Assembly (NCBI RefSeq): GCF_026898095.1
Contig: NZ_CP114015.1
Location: 2,046,001-2,110,000, forward strand
Origin: Arthrobacter sp. ATA002
GTDB lineage: Bacteria; Actinomycetota; Actinomycetes; Actinomycetales; Micrococcaceae
Length of the DNA stretch: 64,000 nt
Reading direction: 5' to 3'
The position numbers and the translations under genes were made by a program. Each line of letters begins with the position of its first letter. Position 1 is the first letter of the stretch. The notes beneath the pieces are model-generated. The model did no database searches, was not told the origin of the DNA, and saw only the letters and a program-made list of their open reading frames with translations. This document shows positions 59,980 through 64,000 of the stretch, one piece after another.

Positions 59980-62332
59980 CTAGTCGGAGGGCGCCCCGGG
60001 AGGGCTGTCGCCGGCGGCGGCATGGTTGGCTCCGGAACGGGGGCGGGAGCCGGAGCGGGCGCCGTCGGGGCCGGAACCTCCGGAACCTCGGGCTCCGCCG
60101 GGGCGGGGGCAGGGGCAGGCGCCGGGGCTGCGCCGGAACCATTGTCTGCACTGTTGTCGGGCGAAGCTTCCGGGGTCGGCGTCGGTTCCTCCTCCGGCTG
60201 CTCTTCAGGCTCCGGTTCCTCCCGTTCGGGGACCGGAGCGGGGGCAGGGACACGGTTCGGGTCGGTGAGCTCACCCGTGGAGTACAGCGGTGCAACGGCG
60301 CGCATGTACTCGGCCCACTGCGCGCCTGCGATGGTGGAACCGTCCACGTAGCTCCGGGTCACGCCGTTGATCGGCAGGTTGTTCAGCGAGGAGTAGGACG
60401 TCCAGTTGCCCACCCAGGACGCGGTCGAGATGCCCTGGGTGTAGCCCACGGTCCAGGTCTGTTCGGAGACGTCGGTGGTGCCGGTTTTCGCCGCCGCGGG
60501 GACGCCGAGCGGCGAGATCCCGCCGGGGCCGCTCTGTACGAGCTTCTGCATTGGCTCGGAGACCTCCTTCGCGACCTCCTCGGACATGGCGCGGGAGCAC
60601 TGTTCCTCGGGTACCGCGTAGGACCGGCCCCTGGAGTCGGAAACCTGCGTCAGCGCGATGGGCTCACAGTATTCTCCCCCGCTGGCGAAGGTGGCGAACG
60701 CAGCGGCCATCGTCATCGGCGCCACTTCCTGGCCGCCAAGAACGAAGGAGGGGTTGTTGACTTCCAGCGGTTCGCCGTCGACGGCCCGGTGCACGCCCAT
60801 GCGGGTTGCCGCGTCCCGGATGTCGCACAGGTCCAGCTGCGACGCCTGCGCCACAGTGGCTGTATTGGCGGACCAGGTCAGCCCGTCGCCCACGGTCATG
60901 CTGCGCTCGTAGCCCTCCTGGGCATTCTTGAACGTCCACTCATCAAAATAGGCGTCTTCGGGAAGGCAGCTGGCCGTCCAGTCGTATCCGGCGGGGTAGG
61001 TGGTGCGGGAAGCGTCGATGACGTCATCGATGCTGCCGCCGGCTTCGAGCCAGGCCACAGTGGTGAAGGGTTTCATGGTCGACCCCGGCTGGAAACCATA
61101 GGCCGTGCCGCCCTTGTCCGAGTCCACGTTGAAGTTCAGCTGGGTGTTTCCCGGGCCTTCTTCCGGTGTGTAGTTCGTGTTCTGCGCCATAGCCAGGATC
61201 TTTCCGGTTCCCGGCTCCACTGAAACCATGGCCGAGCCTGCCCCGGAAGCGTCTCCGGTGGGCACCTGGGCCTCGATCTGGGCCTGCGCCTGCTCCTGGA
61301 GCCTGGAATCGAGCGTGGTGGTGATGGTCAGGCCGCCGCGGGCCAGCAGCTTGGCGCGTGCGGTTTCGTCGACGCCGAACTCATCGGACGCCAGCACCAC
61401 CTGTTCCACGTACGCGCAGAAGTACTCCGCCATCTCCGCACCCACGCAGCCGGAGCGGGCTGCGGGCTGGGGATTGAGCTGCAGGTCGGAGGCGACGGCG
61501 TCGTCGTACTCCTGCTGCGAAATCTTGTCGTAGCGCAGCATTGCGGCCAGCACCACGTCGCGGCGTTCCCGTGTGCCTTCGGGGTTCGTCAGCGGATTGA
61601 AGGTGTTCGGCGACTGGACCATTCCCGCCAGCATTGCCGACTGGGGAACGTTCAACTGTGCTGCGGGGATGCCGAAGAAGGTCTGCGCTGCCGCTTCGAC
61701 ACCGTAGGTGCGGCCGCTGAACAGGACGATGTTCAGGTAGCCTTCAAGAATTTCTTCCTTGGAGTATTCCTTTTCAACGGCGAAGGACAGCTTCGCTTCG
61801 CGGATCTTGTCGGTAATGTTCTTGGTTCCGCTGACCGTGAGCTCTTCAGCGCTCTTGCCTTCGGCCACGCCCTGGTCAATGAGCACGTTATTTACATACT
61901 GCATAGTCAGCGTGGATGCACCCTGGGTGCTGTCATTGGTCAGATTTGATGCGATGGCGCGGGCGACGCCCTTGACGTCCACTCCCCGTGCTCGTAAAAG
62001 CGGTTGTCTTCAATGGCGATGATCGCGTCCTGCATCGACGGCGAAATGTTCTCCAGTGTCACCGGTATCCGGTTTTCCGCGTAGAACGAAGCGATGAGCT
62101 GGCCGTCGGCGGAGTAGATTTTGGATCCCACGTCCAGCGGTCCGGTTTCAAGCTCGGCGGGCAGGTCCTCCAGGGAATCGAGAACCTGGTTGGCGCCGGA
62201 AGCAGCCACTGCCGTGGTGGGGATGAAGATGCCGGCCACGAGGGCGCCGCAGAGGGCGCTCACCGCCAAAAACAACACCAGCCGGCCGGAGGTGCCGAGT
62301 CTGCCCAGCAACGAGGAGTTGTTTTTTCGCAT
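59980..62332 (-). CDS. Bifunctional penicillin-binding protein (GT51 and transpeptidase; two frame breaks)
   Basis: About 784 residues from the ATG at 62332. One N-terminal helix (LVLFLAVSALCGALVAG), then the glycosyltransferase motifs IAIEDNRFYEHGGVDVKGV and GASTLTMQYVNN, then transpeptidase motifs STMKPF (SxxK), WSAN (SxN) and AKTGTTD (KTG). The acidic, Pro-rich tail after residue 680 is extracellular. A G is missing at 61984-61987 and another at 59994-59997; adding the latter gives the end ALPGAPSD. It polymerises and crosslinks peptidoglycan. Confidence 0.92.
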
Positions 62333-62474
62333 CCACCCAAGATACAACCCGATTCTGTAAAGCCCGTCTTGACGGCCTGCGTCACAACGAGTAAAGCGCC
62401 GCCGCATTCCGCCGTCGGCTGTGGTTTCCCCGCTGCCCGCTTCTCCCGGCTCCCCGGAAGTATGAGAAGAAGAT

Positions 62475-62486
62475 CACACCGGTGTG
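62475..62486. promoter_or_regulatory. Palindrome CACACCGGTGTG before the TetR gene
   Basis: Perfect 12-base dyad, 41 bases upstream of the TetR ATG and in the divergent gap with the penicillin-binding-protein gene. Suits a TetR operator. Confidence 0.45.
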
Positions 62487-62526
62487 TCTGCTTTCGGTGA
62501 CACCCGGTCCCGTATACGCTGTAAAC

Positions 62527-63249
62527 ATGAATCCCCGTCCGGACCCTGACCGCAGCGTCCTCTCCGCGGCCGCCATCGCCGCCTGCGGCCTCGAATTGGC
62601 CGACCGGGAGGGTTTGGAGGCTGTTTCGATGCGGAACGTGGCGGACGTTCTCGGCGTATCGGCCATGGCGTTGTACCGCCATGTGGAGAACCGGGATGCC
62701 CTGCTGCTGGCGATGGCGGCTGAAGCGGCGCGGGACTTCGTGCTCGTGCCGCAGTCACCGTGCTCCTGGAAGGAAATGCTTCAACACATGGCTGTCGCCC
62801 AGTGGGACGGTTTCCAGCAGCACCCCTGGTTGCTGCAGATTGTCCTGGGCCCAAGCCGGTTGCTGGACATGGCCCCCACCAAAGACCTGGAAGTGCTTCT
62901 GCAGGCGCTGCAGGCGACCGGCCTCCCGGAGGATGACTGCTTTGACTGTGTGCTGGGGATTTCCGGCATCGTGATCGGAACTGCCGTGCTGGCCCTTGCC
63001 GCAAATCCGGGACCCGGGCGGTACCGCCCCACCCGGCCCAACGCCGTCGTGCCCCTGGACGCGGACGACGGCGCTGCGCCCGGATCACTCACCGCCGCGT
63101 TCCGCGGACGGGGCATTACCTATGACGCCTCCCGCCGGTCCCTGGACTTTGCAGTGGAGAGTTTCCTCCTGGGTATTGAAGACCGAATCACAGCAAGCAT
63201 CCGGATGCGGCATGACAAGCACTCCGGCTTAGAGAAGGAGCAGCAGTGA
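62527..63249 (+). CDS. TetR-family transcriptional regulator
   Basis: 240 residues from the ATG at 62527. The HTH is AIAACGLELADREGLEAVS ... VADVLGVSAMALYRHVENRD, the TetR/TetR_C class; the C-terminal helices (LLQALQATGLPEDDCFDCV) form the ligand domain. It overlaps the dehydrogenase gene by four bases (GTGA), so it probably controls its own operon. Confidence 0.92.
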   Translation: MNPRPDPDRSVLSAAAIAACGLELADREGLEAVSMRNVADVLGVSAMALYRHVENRDALLLAMAAEAARDFVLVPQSPCSWKEMLQHMAVAQWDGFQQHPWLLQIVLGPSRLLDMAPTKDLEVLLQALQATGLPEDDCFDCVLGISGIVIGTAVLALAANPGPGRYRPTRPNAVVPLDADDGAAPGSLTAAFRGRGITYDASRRSLDFAVESFLLGIEDRITASIRMRHDKHSGLEKEQQ

Positions 63250-63994
63250 AACTCATCAACAAAACGGCCATTGTTACCGGCGGTGCCGGGGGCATCGGCC
63301 AGGGCATTGTCCGGCATTTCCTGTCCGAGGGCGCCAAAGTCGCCGTCGTGGACATCAACGAGGACCAGGGCGACAAGCTCGTGGCCGAACTGGCCGACCT
63401 GGGTGAGCTAATTTTCATCCGCAAGGATATTTCGCTGCCGGAAAGTGCCGCCGAAATTGTGGCGGAAACCGTGGCCCGCTTTGGCGGTCTGGACATTCTG
63501 GTCAACAACGCCCACGCCTCCAAGCAGGCACCGATCCTGGAGACCACGCCGGAGATCTGGAACCTGTCCTTCGGCACCGGAACCTTGGCCACGCTGTACC
63601 TGATGCAGGCGGCCCATCCGGAGCTGAAAAAACCCGCGGCAGCATCATCAACTTCGGATCCGGCGCCGGAATCAAGGGCCTGCCCAACCAGGTCGCCTAC
63701 GCCGCAGCCAAGGAGGCTATCCGTGCCATTAGCCGCACTGCTGCCAACGAGTGGGCAGGGGACGGCATCCGCGTCAACGTCGTCAGCCCTGTCGCTCTGA
63801 CTCCGGGCATCGTGCAGTGGAGTGAGGCCTACCCGGAGGCCTACCAGGAAGTTGTGAAGGGCGTTCCGCTGGGCCGTCTGGGTGATCCGGAAAAGGACAT
63901 CGCACCGATCGTTGCCTTCCTGGCCAGTGATGAGTCCCGTTACATGACCGGCCAGACACTGATGGCCGACGGCGGCAGCATCAAGCTCTACTAG
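63246..63994 (+). CDS. Short-chain dehydrogenase/reductase (frame interrupted)
   Basis: About 249 residues from the GTG at 63246 (AAGGAG upstream). Cofactor motif TGGAGGIGQGI, VDINEDQG (Asp suggests NAD), LVNNAHAS (NNAG replaced by NNAH) and catalytic YAAAK after restoring one A in the A6 run 63627-63632 (restores ELKKTRGSIINFGSGAG). It ends MTGQTLMADGGSIKLY, typical of the family. The substrate is unknown; the coupled TetR protein would sense it or a related compound. Confidence 0.9.
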
Positions 63995-64000
63995 TAGGCC

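Overview
The window is high-GC DNA from an actinobacterium. Gene content and style (LacI-controlled sugar operons, PucR, an ECF42-type sigma factor with a YciI partner, a stand-alone LigD polymerase domain, GTG starts, strong AGGAGG ribosome sites) suggest a Micrococcaceae/Arthrobacter-like soil bacterium. This is an inference from content, not a phylogenetic placement. I saw no tRNA, rRNA, CRISPR array or intact insertion sequence.

Layout. 1-2.6 kb: end of a recombinase-like module (unidentified tail, XRE regulator, three-zinc-ribbon degenerate tyrosine recombinase, unknown protein). 2.8-6.5 kb: an AAA ATPase, then a membrane glycosyltransferase coupled to a lipoprotein. 6.7-8.5 kb: YciI protein and ECF42-type sigma factor. 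8.7-17.2 kb: a minus-strand sugar ABC transporter and catabolic operon (binding protein, two permeases, two Gfo/Idh oxidoreductases, a TIM-barrel isomerase, a ThuA-like protein) with a divergent LacI regulator. 17.4-22.4 kb: an arabino-oligosaccharide ABC operon ending in a GH51 arabinofuranosidase. 22.5-28 kb: zinc alcohol dehydrogenase, a Clp-N protein, an ATPase, an EamA exporter and a phosphotransferase. 28-33.3 kb: two tartrate/malate-type dehydrogenases, LysR and a DASS carrier. 33.3-44.5 kb: hydrolases, PlsC, glycosyltransferase, NhaA, LigD polymerase domain, and a two-component system beside an ABC exporter. 44.5-54.5 kb: aldose epimerase, a LacI regulator, a small foreign-looking insert, then araB-araD-araA and an alditol-oxidase-like gene. 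54.5-64 kb: GlsB/YeaQ protein, aminotransferase and mmsA facing a PucR regulator, a bifunctional penicillin-binding protein, TetR and a short-chain dehydrogenase.

Working together. Three sites of the form GTTAGCGCTMAC (upstream of the second ABC operon, the epimerase/LacI pair and araB) outline a local arabinose regulon: import of arabinosides, release of L-arabinose by GH51, then AraA-AraB-AraD conversion to xylulose-5-phosphate. A different motif, TTTCGAAA-type, marks the first sugar operon and its LacI gene. Neither ABC operon encodes an ATPase, so both probably borrow a shared one.

Quality warning. About 20 genes are broken by single-base indels, nearly all in short homopolymers and nearly all losses. 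Restoring one base (or removing one, in two genes) gives family-length proteins whose lengths are whole codons. I treat these as sequencing or assembly errors, give each gene its full span, and state where the break lies.
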